NCBI RefSeq assembly: GCF_017052465.1
Contig: NZ_JAFHKT010000151.1
Span: 310,001 to 374,000 of the forward strand
Direction of reading: 5' to 3'
Length of the DNA stretch: 64,000 nucleotides
Origin: Arthrobacter pascens
GTDB taxonomy: Bacteria; Actinomycetota; Actinomycetes; Actinomycetales; Micrococcaceae
The translations under genes and the position numbers were made by a program. Below are positions 8,378 to 17,304 of the stretch, piece after piece (within the stretch, counting starts at the first letter, position 1; every line of letters begins with the position of its first letter). The notes beneath the pieces were generated by a model, which did not search any database, had not been told where the DNA came from, and was given only the letters and a program-made list of their open reading frames with translations.

Positions 8378-9757
8378 TTAGCCGAGGCCGAGCTGGACGA
8401 AGATAAGCCAGACGAGGAGCGGCACTACACCGATCATCGCGATCGCCCAGAGCAGCAAAGCCCTGAAGAACATCCGCTCATCCTTCGGTTGGGCGCTGGC
8501 CATGAGAAGTGCCCCGCTGGTGGACATCGGACTGACATCCACCACGGAGGAACTGATGGCGATGGCTGTGATCACGCCGATGGGGGAGAGCAACGGGTCC
8601 ATAGCGATGGGGGTGACGATCGGGCTGACCACGCCGAGAGTGCCGGTTGTAGAGGCAAAGGCGGAGACGACCGCCACCACGTAGCTGGCGATCAGGGCGG
8701 CGAGGGAACTGTCGCCCAAGCCGGCGATACCTGCCTCCAGTTCCTTCAGGGCGCCCATTTCTTCAAGCATGCCCACGTAGGTGACGATGCCGGTGACCAG
8801 GATGATGGCGGACCAGGGCATGCTCTCAACAGCAGGCTTCTGTACGCCGGGGTTCACGCAGATCAGCACCAGGGCGACGACGAGGGACGCCACTCCGACG
8901 TCGATGCCCAGAACTGTCGTCAATGCCAGCAGCGCTCCCAGGCCGATAAGGGTCAGGATCCGCATCGGAGTTGCCGCCACCTTGACCGCGCCCTGACGCA
9001 AGGCGGGGTCCGTGGCGACCCGCGCAGGAGCTGCAACGGTGAGCACCGAGGCCCCCGACTCGCCGGCCACGCCCCCGGCCCCGGGATGTACGGGGTCCCC
9101 GCTGTCATCGGCTCCGGCGAGACCCGTTTCACTGCCGCTCTCACGTGTAACGCGGCGTTTCATGATCCACTGCACGAGGACGTAGGCGATGACTGCCAGG
9201 ACGGCGTTGAAGACGAAGCAGTAGACATACAGCTTCAAGGAATCGGCGGACGCTCCTGCCTCATCGAGCATGACGTTGGCGAGCACGCCGAAGGGGTTGA
9301 CCGGAGAGAATGCTCCGGCGTTTGCGCCCTGGACGATGACCAGGCCCATGGCCAGGGTGCTGATTCCGAACCGCAAACCAAGCGCCAGGGCCACCGGGGC
9401 GACGATCGCGATGGCGGCCGGCGTGAATGCCCCCGCCGACGCGAGAGCAGCGGTCAGGAGGAACATCAGGACGGGAACGAGCACCTTGCGATCACCGGCG
9501 AGACGTTCGGCCCAGTAGGCGAGCAGGTCAATGGTGCCATTGATCCTCACGATGGCGAAGAGCAAGGTGGCGCCGACGAGAATGAAGAACAGGCCCGCCG
9601 GGAACTGGCCGATGACGTCCTTGATGGGCATGCCCACCAGAAGCGTGCCTACGCCGAAGGCGGCGACGAGGGCGAGGAGTCCGGCGTTGATCCTGGTGAA
9701 CGAACCGATGGCAAAGGCGGCTACAAGGGTGAAGAACGCTATGAGGGATAGGGACAT
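8378..9757 (-). CDS. MatC-type dicarboxylate carrier (SLC13-like/IT superfamily permease)
   Basis: A 459-residue membrane protein with about 12 spans. Its N-terminal half (residues 1-150, with FPAGLFFILVGATLLFAIVRINGTID) matches the MatC_N domain of malonate/dicarboxylate carriers. NPFGVLANVML and SSVVDVSPMSTSGALLMASA are conserved re-entrant-type motifs. A polar, probably cytoplasmic loop lies at about 205-260. It is 12 bp downstream of the maleate isomerase-like gene and surely co-transcribed, so maleate or a related C4 acid is the likely substrate. That assignment rests on context. Confidence 0.85.
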   Translation of the reverse strand: MSLSLIAFFTLVAAFAIGSFTRINAGLLALVAAFGVGTLLVGMPIKDVIGQFPAGLFFILVGATLLFAIVRINGTIDLLAYWAERLAGDRKVLVPVLMFLLTAALASAGAFTPAAIAIVAPVALALGLRFGISTLAMGLVIVQGANAGAFSPVNPFGVLANVMLDEAGASADSLKLYVYCFVFNAVLAVIAYVLVQWIMKRRVTRESGSETGLAGADDSGDPVHPGAGGVAGESGASVLTVAAPARVATDPALRQGAVKVAATPMRILTLIGLGALLALTTVLGIDVGVASLVVALVLICVNPGVQKPAVESMPWSAIILVTGIVTYVGMLEEMGALKELEAGIAGLGDSSLAALIASYVVAVVSAFASTTGTLGVVSPIVTPIAMDPLLSPIGVITAIAISSSVVDVSPMSTSGALLMASAQPKDERMFFRALLLWAIAMIGVVPLLVWLIFVQLGLG

Positions 9758-9769
9758 GGCTGTGTCCGT

Positions 9770-10588
9770 TTAGATCGTCGCGCCGGTAAGGGCGCGCGTT
9801 CCCGAAAGTAGACTGCCGGCGCCGGTGATGGCCGGAGTGTGCCCGAGTGCCTTCAGGATTTCGTACGTCGTGGCCGTCGCCGCGGTGATGACGGGCAGGC
9901 CGAGCTCATCTTCAACGGCCTGGACCGCCGGAAGTGAAGGCATCTGGACGCAGGCGGAAAGAACAATGGCTTCGGCGCCTTCGCGCTTGAGGTTACGCGC
10001 AATGCCCGGCAGGTTCTGCGGGTCCAGGCAACCGACCGCCAGGTTGTCGGCAACTTCGAGACTGGTTGCATCCAAGACGGTGATTCCGGCGCCCTCGATG
10101 TACTCGACCACCATCTGGGTCAGCGGCTTCATGTACGGGGTGATCATGGCAACCTTGCGGACGCCCATCTCCTGCAGGGTTCGTACCAGCGCTCCGGCGC
10201 TGCTGGTAACCGGTGCCGGATGCCCGTTTCCGGCGGCGGCAGCGGCGATGACCTCTTCGGATCCGGCATGGGCTCCCGGCCCCTGCGCCATGACAGCGAC
10301 CAGGCAGGCGTAAGCGATGACGTCCACGTCGGCGTCTGACACGGCTTCGGCGCAGCCCGCAGCCTTGCCCACCATCGCCAATAGCTCTTCACGATTGACG
10401 TTTTTCATGCCCGCCCTTGCGGAGTGGAAGGTGTACTTGTGCCCGGTGGCCTCGGACTGGCGGCGGAAGAGCTCGGGAAGCTCGGTTTCCATAGTGGTGT
10501 TCGAACTGGGAACAATCAGGCCGACGCGGGACGCACCAGGGCGCTTGGGTTCGGCGGCAGTTTCACAGGTGACTTCAGGCGTGCTCAT
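9770..10588 (-). CDS. Maleate isomerase-like / Asp-Glu racemase superfamily enzyme
   Basis: A 272-residue enzyme beginning RVGLIVPSSNTTMETELPEL, the family hallmark of maleate cis-trans isomerase and arylmalonate decarboxylase. Both catalytic cysteines are present: Cys95 in AYACLVAVM and Cys213 in LSACVQMPS. Known members convert maleate to fumarate at the end of nicotinate, gentisate or maleimide degradation. I chose ATG 10588 because GGAG precedes it by five bases. A longer frame runs to 10645 but crosses the operator region. With the adjacent carrier it forms an uptake-plus-isomerisation pair, controlled by the divergent IclR regulator. Decarboxylase or racemase activity cannot be excluded. 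Confidence 0.82.
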   Translation of the reverse strand: MSTPEVTCETAAEPKRPGASRVGLIVPSSNTTMETELPELFRRQSEATGHKYTFHSARAGMKNVNREELLAMVGKAAGCAEAVSDADVDVIAYACLVAVMAQGPGAHAGSEEVIAAAAAGNGHPAPVTSSAGALVRTLQEMGVRKVAMITPYMKPLTQMVVEYIEGAGITVLDATSLEVADNLAVGCLDPQNLPGIARNLKREGAEAIVLSACVQMPSLPAVQAVEDELGLPVITAATATTYEILKALGHTPAITGAGSLLSGTRALTGATI

Positions 10589-10618
10589 GGTTTCTCCACG
10601 ACGTTGTGCTGACAGGTA

Positions 10619-10653
10619 AACCCATAATCTGGGTTGCCATCCCATGATGTGGG
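10619..10653. promoter_or_regulatory. Tandem palindromic operators for the IclR regulator
   Basis: Two copies of CCCAnnnnnTGGG stand 20 bp apart centre to centre: CCCATAATCTGGG (10621-10633, extendable to a 17-bp palindrome 10619-10635) and CCCATGATGTGGG (10641-10653). They lie between the divergent maleate isomerase-like gene and the IclR gene. Spacing of about two helical turns suits cooperative binding of an IclR tetramer. Confidence 0.6.
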
Positions 10654-10775
10654 TCTCACTGGTAGAATGTCAAACGGATCACACACCGCTTGCGGGAGGC
10701 TACGGGAAGCCCGCTTCCCGCTTGTCTAGGATGGGATCCGCGCAAGATCGGGAATTACAGCAGAAAGGACCCTCC

Positions 10776-11555
10776 GTGACATCCGAGCAGGGCTCAGGCT
10801 CCTCACCGCTTCTGGTGCTCCACAAGGTCGCCGAGATACTGGACTGTTTCTCCGTCGCCGAACCCGAGCCGACTCTCCAGCAGATCATCCGGCGGACGGG
10901 ACTGCCCTCCAGTACCTGCCAGCGGCTCGTTCAGAACATGGTCCGGGAAGGATTTCTGGACCGGGAGGGAGACCAGTACCGGATCGGAATCGGCATGGTC
11001 CGCTGGGCCGCACCCGGAACCCTGGGGCTCGACCTCGTCAAGCTGGTAAAACCCGTGCTGCAGCAGCTCCGCGACGAGACAGGCGAAAGCGCATGTCTTT
11101 ACGTCAGGGACGGAGCGTTCCGTACAGTGGTCGCAGTCGCAGAAACGCGCCACGTGGTGATGCGGCCCTTCATGGTCGGAATGGTGATGCCTCTTCACGC
11201 CGGAGCTCCTGGCAAGATCTTCCTGGCGTATGACCCGGATGCCTGGAGTTCGTTGTCCGAATCGGAGATGAGACGCTATACCCCTGCAACTCCGGACACC
11301 CTCGAGCTTCTCCGGCAGCAGGCGCAAGCGGCCAGAGAGCAGGGTTACTATGCGGCCTTCGGTGAACGGAACGAAGACGTCGGATCGGTCAGCGCACCCG
11401 TTTTTGACCACACCGGCCGGCTCGCAGGCGTTCTGGGCCTCGGATTTCCCACCCAACGCATAGCGCCCGCCGACGTGCCCAGGCTCGGCCCCATCGTGGC
11501 ACGGGCCGCCGCCTCCGCGAGTAGCGCGCTGGCGCATCAGGATATGAACGCATAA
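10776..11555 (+). CDS. IclR-family transcriptional regulator
   Basis: A 259-residue protein with an N-terminal winged helix (VLHKVAEILDCFSV...IIRRTGLPSSTCQRLVQNMVREGFL, about residues 12-65) and a C-terminal IclR effector domain, including MPLHAGAPGKIFLA and GSVSAPVFDHTGRLAGVLGLG. GTG 10776 follows AAAGGA by six bases and gives the normal family length. A start at 10644 would place the protein across the operators. It very likely controls the divergent carrier and isomerase genes and itself, with a C4 acid as plausible effector. Confidence 0.88.
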   Translation: MTSEQGSGSSPLLVLHKVAEILDCFSVAEPEPTLQQIIRRTGLPSSTCQRLVQNMVREGFLDREGDQYRIGIGMVRWAAPGTLGLDLVKLVKPVLQQLRDETGESACLYVRDGAFRTVVAVAETRHVVMRPFMVGMVMPLHAGAPGKIFLAYDPDAWSSLSESEMRRYTPATPDTLELLRQQAQAAREQGYYAAFGERNEDVGSVSAPVFDHTGRLAGVLGLGFPTQRIAPADVPRLGPIVARAAASASSALAHQDMNA

Positions 11556-11835
11556 CGGGGACACTCGACCGCCGATTCGGGTCTTCTCCGGGATGACACT
11601 TGCCGGCTGGTGGCCCCGTGCGCCCATACGCCTTATATACGGCTGGGTCCTTCGCTTACTGGACGGTCTCCTCGGTAAAAGCTCCGTGTCCGACCACGTC
11701 GGTTCAAGAGTTCCTCCTAGTCCACGGGACACAGCAACTTCCACCGTTTGCTTCCATTGGCTCGCTGGAAAGAAGCCTCTATGTCATTTGACTTGAACGG
11801 GCCCGCTTGCTCGCCTCAAGAAACGGAACAGCCGT

Positions 11836-12821
11836 CTAAGTTCGTTCGCGTGCCAGCCGTTTGCGGCGCTCCTCCTCGCGCTTTGAGTACGCGGCCGCTC
11901 GGATCGCTTCGTCCGACTCCAGGCCCGTGCCAAGGGCGCCTCCGACGGTTGCCGCCGACGCGACGAACCACGTCAGCACGAACAGGTCGCCGTAGCCGAC
12001 TGATGCGTGGAGATGGCCGCCCATTACAGCGGGGTCGAGGACAAGCAGCGCCCAGACCAGATTCACGACGTTGAGCGCCAGATAGCATATGAGCACCCCA
12101 ATGGTCAGGGTCACCAGCGTCGAGGTGTTGTAGAGGCGGGACCGCTCCCTTGCCTCGGCAGAGTTTTCGTCGGGCCGGTCCCATAGTTCGCCATCAATCA
12201 CGAGCCACGCGACAACGAGCGCGATGGAGGCGATCGTCGCGATCATCAGGCGCCACCACGGCAAGGAGCCGGCCAGTAACCAAACTGTGGCGACGGCTCC
12301 GGTTGCCAGTGCCGCCACCAGCGCGGATTTGAGCCCGGGCACGAGGAGCCACGGACGGTTGGCGAGCACCATGCCAAGGAGCAACTGCCAGCGGCCTCTG
12401 AGGCGGGGGAGTGGCACGCGGTGCTCGTCCTGCGAGGTTGGCTGGGCCATGCCTCTGACGAGCGCGCCCACCGCTTGACGGGCGCGTGCAGGCGGAGCCC
12501 GCCGAGCGCGGGTAACGACAGCACAGCCGTGCGTCGTTGCGGGTCGGTTTGGGCCAGGAGGTACCGGCGGTTATCGTCGTCGCGGAGCGGAAGCTCGGTC
12601 AGTCCGATGACGAGGTCCCATTCGTGCCGGCGAGCCTGGTCCCGCAGCCGTGCCAACGCGGTGTCGACGTCCTCGGAACCCACGGTGAATGGCTCGCTCA
12701 CGACCTCGAGGTCCCAGGCGTCGCGATCCTCGCGGCCCGGCGGTCCGAGGTCGCTCATCCGGCGCGCGATCGAGCTGGGCGAGGCGGGGTCAGCGACGAG
12801 TCCGACGTGGATCGCTTTCAT
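11836..12821 (-). pseudogene. Frameshifted conserved membrane-protein gene
   Basis: Two overlapping frames look like halves of one protein. The first part (from ATG 12821, MKAIHVGLVADPASPSSIARRM) is soluble and ends in AVLSLPALGGLRLHA. The second part begins RQAVGALVRGMAQ in another frame and continues with about four membrane segments (ALVAALATGAVATVWLLAG; LMIATIASIALVVAWLVI; LVTLTIGVLICYLALNVVNLVWALLVL; LTWFVASAATVGGALG) and a basic tail. The switch falls near 12476-12485, where an extra GC in a GC-repeat context would explain the shift. Similar one-piece proteins of unknown function are my recollection for actinobacteria. A sequencing error or a truly split gene are alternatives. Confidence 0.6.
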
Positions 12822-13281
12822 CCCGGTAGGCTGCGCACAGCGCACGCGGTGTTGGTCAGGTGCGTCTTATGCATGTGCATGGAGTTCCACCTTGCTGTTA
12901 CCGAATTTCGATCGATGTAGAGCGAGGGCACTCTGGGAGGTGTGTCTCTTGATTTCCATCGCCACCTAGCCAGTCAGCGCATGGGCCAAGTGACGCTGCG
13001 GGGATGTCGACTGATGGCTTAGGTCGCCGCGCTTCTTACCGAAGCGGGAGGAGATCCCGCGGGCGGAATCTCGCTGAGCATCGCCGTCTCGGATTGTCCG
13101 CGCCCAACGTCCCGAACGAGGGCATATGGCTCTCCGACGTATCCAGGTCTGCGGCGATCAGAACCAGCCCATGGGCTGCGTCCGTTGTAATTCCGGTAGG
13201 CGTACCTGCGCATGGTCCACGACGGATTGGCCGCATCAGGCCCACCTACCGGAAATTGCTCGTTCCGATATCGAGATTCTC
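12822..13281. other. Gap with no recognisable gene
   Basis: 460 bp between the broken membrane-protein gene and the formaldehyde dehydrogenase-like gene. Several short open frames exist on both strands, but none has a ribosome site or a recognisable motif. The promoter for the membrane-protein gene should lie at its left end. Confidence 0.4.
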
Positions 13282-14430
13282 TTAGGCTCCGGCCGGGTGG
13301 AGGACGACCTTGGTCCAGCCGTCTTCGCGGCTGTCGAAGTTCTTGTAGGCCTCGGGGGCCTGATCCAGCGGCAGTTCGTGGCTGACGAGGAAGGAGGGGC
13401 TGGCTTTCCCGCCGGCGATGAGGTCGCGCAGGGCCCGATTGTATTTCTTAACCGGACACTGGCCCGAGCCCATCGTTTGTCCCTTGAACCAGTAGTTTCC
13501 GTAGTCGAAGGCCACCTGGCCCTTTTGGGCGAGTTTGTCGGGTGCACCGGGGTCTTGGGGTAGGAACACACCTACCACGCCCAGACCACCGACGAACCGG
13601 ACGGAGTCCACGAGCCGGTTCAGGGTCAGGTTGGGCTGTTCGTTTCCGCCCGGGTCGTGCGCCTGGTAGCCGACGCATTCGCATCCGCGGTCCGCCCCGA
13701 ATCCCATGGTCTGGTCCTTGACGAACTCGACAGGGTCCACTTCGGAATCGTCCACGGGGATGGCACCGATCTGTTCCGCCAGCTTCAGCCGGTCACTTTG
13801 GCGGTCCACGACCATGACTTTTCCGGCGCCTTTGATAATGGCTGAGTAGGCTGCCATGAGTCCGACGGGTCCTGCACCGTAAATAACTACCGAGTCGCCC
13901 GGGTATACCCCGGCGAGCTCGGTGGCATGCCATCCGGTGGGGAAAATGTCGGCGACCATGACGTAGTCGAGCTCTTTCTCCACGGAGTCCTCGCCCAGGC
14001 GCAGGCAGTTGAAATCCCCGTACGGCACGCGCAGGCATTCGGCCTGTCCGCCCTGGTACGGGCCCATGTCCGCGAACCCGTAGGCCGCACCGGCGAGCTG
14101 GGGTTCGGGCTGCATGGTCAGGCAGTAATTGGTGAAACCACGTTCGCAGTTCTTGCAGAATCCGCAGGCGATGTTGAACGGCAGCACGACACGTTCGCCC
14201 ACCTTGACTTTGCTGACCGCCGGGCCGGTCTCGATCACTTCGCCGAGGTTCTCGTGCCCGAAAGTGCGTCCGGGCTCAAAGCTGGTGCGGCCCTCGTACA
14301 TGTGCAGGTCCGAGCCGCAAATATTCGTCGAGGTAATCCGCACCAGCACATCCGCGGGGTGCTCAATCTTGGCATCCGGTACGTCCTCGACGCTAACGTC
14401 GTTCGGTCCTTTGTAAACTACTGCCTTCAC
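13282..14430 (-). CDS. Zinc-dependent alcohol dehydrogenase, glutathione-independent formaldehyde dehydrogenase type
   Basis: A 382-residue medium-chain dehydrogenase. Catalytic zinc ligands are in NICGSDLHMYEGR (Cys38 region) and FGHENLGEV. The structural-zinc lobe is CGFCKNCERGFTNYC. The Rossmann fold begins VVIYGAGPVGLMAAY. The insertion around GYQAHDPGGNEQPNLTLNRLVDSVRFVGG and the sequence GQCPVKKYNRALRDLI are typical of glutathione-independent formaldehyde dehydrogenases and their dismutase relatives. It would oxidise formaldehyde or another small aldehyde/alcohol with NAD. It diverges from a second, related dehydrogenase at 15226, about 0.8 kb away. The exact substrate is open. Confidence 0.85.
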   Translation of the reverse strand: MKAVVYKGPNDVSVEDVPDAKIEHPADVLVRITSTNICGSDLHMYEGRTSFEPGRTFGHENLGEVIETGPAVSKVKVGERVVLPFNIACGFCKNCERGFTNYCLTMQPEPQLAGAAYGFADMGPYQGGQAECLRVPYGDFNCLRLGEDSVEKELDYVMVADIFPTGWHATELAGVYPGDSVVIYGAGPVGLMAAYSAIIKGAGKVMVVDRQSDRLKLAEQIGAIPVDDSEVDPVEFVKDQTMGFGADRGCECVGYQAHDPGGNEQPNLTLNRLVDSVRFVGGLGVVGVFLPQDPGAPDKLAQKGQVAFDYGNYWFKGQTMGSGQCPVKKYNRALRDLIAGGKASPSFLVSHELPLDQAPEAYKNFDSREDGWTKVVLHPAGA

Positions 14431-15225
14431 TTTTCCGCTCTTTTCTTTTATCCCATCCCGAGCAGGCCAAGCAGTTGTAGCTTCCGGGGCGTTGCAAACT
14501 CAGAAAGCTGAAGGGCCGGGCCCGAAAGGCGGCGCGGACGTCACCCAATAGGCCTATTTCAGTCGGGAAGGGGGATGGGGGAATTGGGATTGTGGCCTGT
14601 GAGTCCACCCGAAGAGGTTGGGAGGCCAGAAGCTTTCAGACGGCAGGCTGTGGGAAAATCCACCAGACCGGGTCTGTACGCAATAAGAGGAACTCGTCGA
14701 GGCTCAATACTAAGCACACTTAGCAAAGGTGTCGAGGGGCGCGTTTACGCAGCCAGGATACCCGGCTGTCGGCACCGCCGGGCCGCCGCCACCGCAGTAG
14801 CGCGCTGACCTAGCGAGATGTGTCACGTGAGGGCTCGAGCAGAGTGCCGCCGGCACCCCTAAGTTCTGTCTGCGCCGACCCTAAGGAGGCGAAGCTGCCC
14901 AAGAACGATTCGTGCCGCCAGCGGCCACGCGTTCAGTTCCGTGTGCTTCGCGTGGGGTTTCCTGGATCGTCTTGTAGGCCGAGCGCCTCGTTCCACATCA
15001 CCTTGGTGAGGGGGATTGCATCGAGCACCGCAGCTCTCGGCAGGGCGGGCTGATGCCATTTTGCCATTGACGGCGGAGTATGGCGGGGTGGCTCTGTGAC
15101 TACCCGCAAGTGGGGGACTGCCACTTGGCCGAAGAAACGGGAAGCTTACTTATTAAAAGTCCTTGACCTCTCCCGCTGACTGGTGGAAGCCTGAGACCCT
15201 CTAACGGCCAGCTTCTGAGGCGGCA
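14431..15225. other. Long divergent intergenic region
   Basis: 795 bp between two divergent dehydrogenase genes. It must hold both promoters. I find no convincing gene: short frames at 14575-14808 and 14820-15124 lack ribosome sites and motifs. A small inverted repeat, CTAAG-CACA-CTTAG, lies at 14710-14723. The length suggests lost sequence or an unannotated RNA, but nothing specific can be supported. Confidence 0.35.
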
Positions 15226-16377
15226 ATGATGAAGGCAATGGTTTATCGCGGACCGTATAAGGTCCGGGTGGAAGAAAAAGACATTCCGAAGCTTGAACAT
15301 CCCAACGATGCCATCGTGCGTGTTTCCCTGGCTGCGATCTGCGGTTCGGACCTGCATCTCTATCACGGCATGATGCCCGATACTCGCATCGGGATGACGT
15401 TCGGGCACGAGTTCGTGGGCGTTGTCCATGAGGTGGGCAGCTCGGTGCAGAACCTGAAGCCCGGGGATCGGGTGATGGTGCCGTTCAACATCTATTGTGG
15501 CTCGTGCTATTTCTGCTCGCGTGGGCTGTATTCGAACTGCCACAACGTGAACCCGAACGCCACGGCGGTGGGCGGGATCTATGGATACTCCCACACCTGC
15601 GGCGGTTATGACGGCGGGCAGGCGGAGTACGTTCGCGTCCCCTTCGCGGACGTGGGGCCTTCCCTCGTCCCGGAGTGGATGGAGGAGGAGGACGCGGTAC
15701 TGCTCACGGACGCCGTCGCCACGGGCTACTTCGGCGCCCAGCTCGGTGACATCAGCGAAGGTGACACCGTGGTGGTCTTTGGTGCCGGCCCGGTCGGGCT
15801 GGTCGCCGCCAAGTCGTCCTGGCTGATGGGCGCCGGGAGGGTGATCGTAATAGACCACCTCGAGTACCGCCTCGAGAAGGCCAGGGCCTTCGCCCACGCC
15901 GAGACGTACAACTTCGTGGAATACGGCGACATTGTCCTGCACATGAAGAAAATCACGGATTACCTCGGCGCAGATGTAGCGATCGACGCCGTAGGGGCCG
16001 AAGCGGACGGCAACCTCACCCAGCACGTCACGTCCTCGCAGCTGAAGCTGCAGGGCGGGTCCCCCGTAGCGCTGAACTGGGCCATCGACTCCGTCCGCAA
16101 GGGCGGAACTGTGTCCGTCATGGGGGCTTATGGTCCAATGTTCAGTGCCGTCAAATTTGGCGACGCCATGAACAAAGGCCTGACGCTGCGGATGAACCAG
16201 TGCCCGGTCAAGCGCCAATGGCCGCGGCTCTTCGAGCACGTCCGCAACGGCTACCTCAAACCCAACGACATCGTCACGCACCGAATCCCGCTGGAACACA
16301 TCGCCGAGGGCTATCACATGTTCTCAGCCAAGCTCGATAACATCATCAAGCCACTCATCGTCCCGAGTGCCAGCTGA
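15226..16377 (+). CDS. Zinc-dependent alcohol dehydrogenase (medium-chain)
   Basis: A 383-residue dehydrogenase related to the one at 13282. Motifs are AICGSDLHLYHGMM (catalytic Cys), FGHEFVGVVHEVG, the structural zinc lobe CGSCYFCSRGLYSNC, and VVFGAGPVGLVAAKSSWLMGAG for NAD binding. The tail NQCPVKRQWPRLFEHVRNGYLKPNDIVTHRIPLEHIAEGYHMF matches alcohol/formaldehyde dehydrogenase-like proteins found in genomic islands of actinobacteria and proteobacteria. The start is ATG 15226 with only a weak GAGG-like site; the next ATG is one codon on. It is followed 13 bp later by a small unknown gene, probably in one operon. Confidence 0.85.
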   Translation: MMKAMVYRGPYKVRVEEKDIPKLEHPNDAIVRVSLAAICGSDLHLYHGMMPDTRIGMTFGHEFVGVVHEVGSSVQNLKPGDRVMVPFNIYCGSCYFCSRGLYSNCHNVNPNATAVGGIYGYSHTCGGYDGGQAEYVRVPFADVGPSLVPEWMEEEDAVLLTDAVATGYFGAQLGDISEGDTVVVFGAGPVGLVAAKSSWLMGAGRVIVIDHLEYRLEKARAFAHAETYNFVEYGDIVLHMKKITDYLGADVAIDAVGAEADGNLTQHVTSSQLKLQGGSPVALNWAIDSVRKGGTVSVMGAYGPMFSAVKFGDAMNKGLTLRMNQCPVKRQWPRLFEHVRNGYLKPNDIVTHRIPLEHIAEGYHMFSAKLDNIIKPLIVPSAS

Positions 16378-16390
16378 AGGAGCGGACGCC

Positions 16391-16957
16391 ATGCCCTACA
16401 CAGCAGATAAGCCCAAGCCCAAGGAAAGCAGCGCGCAGCTACGGGCCCGCATCCCGGGATGGGGCGTCGACCTGGATCCGAAGGACCGGCCCTCCGTGCC
16501 GCGGGAACGCACCGACCTCGTCACGGGCGCCCACTGGGAGTTCCCCGAGCGGCAGGAAGAGAAGTGGCCGCGGGAACGGTCCGTCGAGCACAGATTCCTG
16601 ACCCCCGTCTTCGGTACGTCCACTCCGCCCGCAGGCCTCTCCGGAATGATGCGGAAGGTCGCCTACCGGTACAGCGAGGGCCGGGCGGCCCACTGGCTGA
16701 TCCTGCTCGCCGCGGACCGGGTAAACGCGTGGGAGAGCCACCTCAAATCCTTCATCTCGCTGCACCCGGACAACCCGATCACCGAAACCGGGATCCTCAG
16801 CGAATTCTCCCGGCATGGCCTCCGTTCGAGATTCGGCAGGAAACGCGCCGACCTCGCCCACCAATGGATCGACCCGGCCATAGCCGCAGGCCCCTGGATC
16901 CTCGTCGGCGGAGGCGTGTACGCCATCGCCCGAACCTTGGCCCGGCGCAAGACCTAG
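16391..16957 (+). CDS. Conserved protein of unknown function beside the alcohol dehydrogenase
   Basis: A 188-residue protein with strong ribosome site AAGGAG eight bases before ATG 16391. The N-terminal half is hydrophilic and Pro/Arg/Glu-rich (GWGVDLDPKDRPSVPRERTD, HWEFPERQEEKWPRE). The C-terminal half has two hydrophobic stretches (AAHWLILLAADRVNAWESHL and AAGPWILVGGGVYAIARTLARR), so it may be a membrane-associated partner. I do not recognise a named domain. The 13-bp spacing shows co-expression with the dehydrogenase. Confidence 0.75.
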   Translation: MPYTADKPKPKESSAQLRARIPGWGVDLDPKDRPSVPRERTDLVTGAHWEFPERQEEKWPRERSVEHRFLTPVFGTSTPPAGLSGMMRKVAYRYSEGRAAHWLILLAADRVNAWESHLKSFISLHPDNPITETGILSEFSRHGLRSRFGRKRADLAHQWIDPAIAAGPWILVGGGVYAIARTLARRKT

Positions 16958-17304
16958 TTCCCGCCCCCGTCCGGGACGACCACGAGCATTCCCGTCAGGT
17001 CTGGTAAGAACGGGCGGGAACGACCGCCCCTCGATCCGGGCATTGAAGACACCCCGGCATCCTGCCCGCCCGTAATCAGCGCAGGCCGCAAACGGCGCTT
17101 ACACATCTTGCCTGGGGGCTCAGGGACGGCACGCGGAACGAAGGCGTTCTGAACGCTTGCTCAGATTGGTCATGCAGCACCTTCAGGATAGAAGCACATA
17201 GTTCACCGGACTGATTCAGAGCCGATGTAGTGGCCACACGCAGCTGACATCCGGCCTGCCGGCCTCTTCTCTGCAGCTAGCGGTCCTTGAGTACGTTGAC
17301 TGGT
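16958..17304. other. Convergent intergenic gap
   Basis: 347 bp between convergent genes. GC-rich inverted stretches near the left end (around 16960-17030) could terminate the upstream operon, but there is no clean stem with a T tract. No gene is seen. Confidence 0.35.

Noticed and set aside
8489-9751. 420-codon frame opposite the MatC-type carrier
   Set aside because: It is rich in His, Gly, Asp and Gln with no motif, in the phase expected from the GC-biased codons of the true gene on the other strand.
11690-11740. tRNA-like T-arm sequence GGTTCAAG
   Set aside because: No acceptor or anticodon stem can be built around it.
15100-16317. 405-codon frame opposite the alcohol dehydrogenase
   Set aside because: No recognisable domain, no ribosome site; a shadow of the zinc dehydrogenase.
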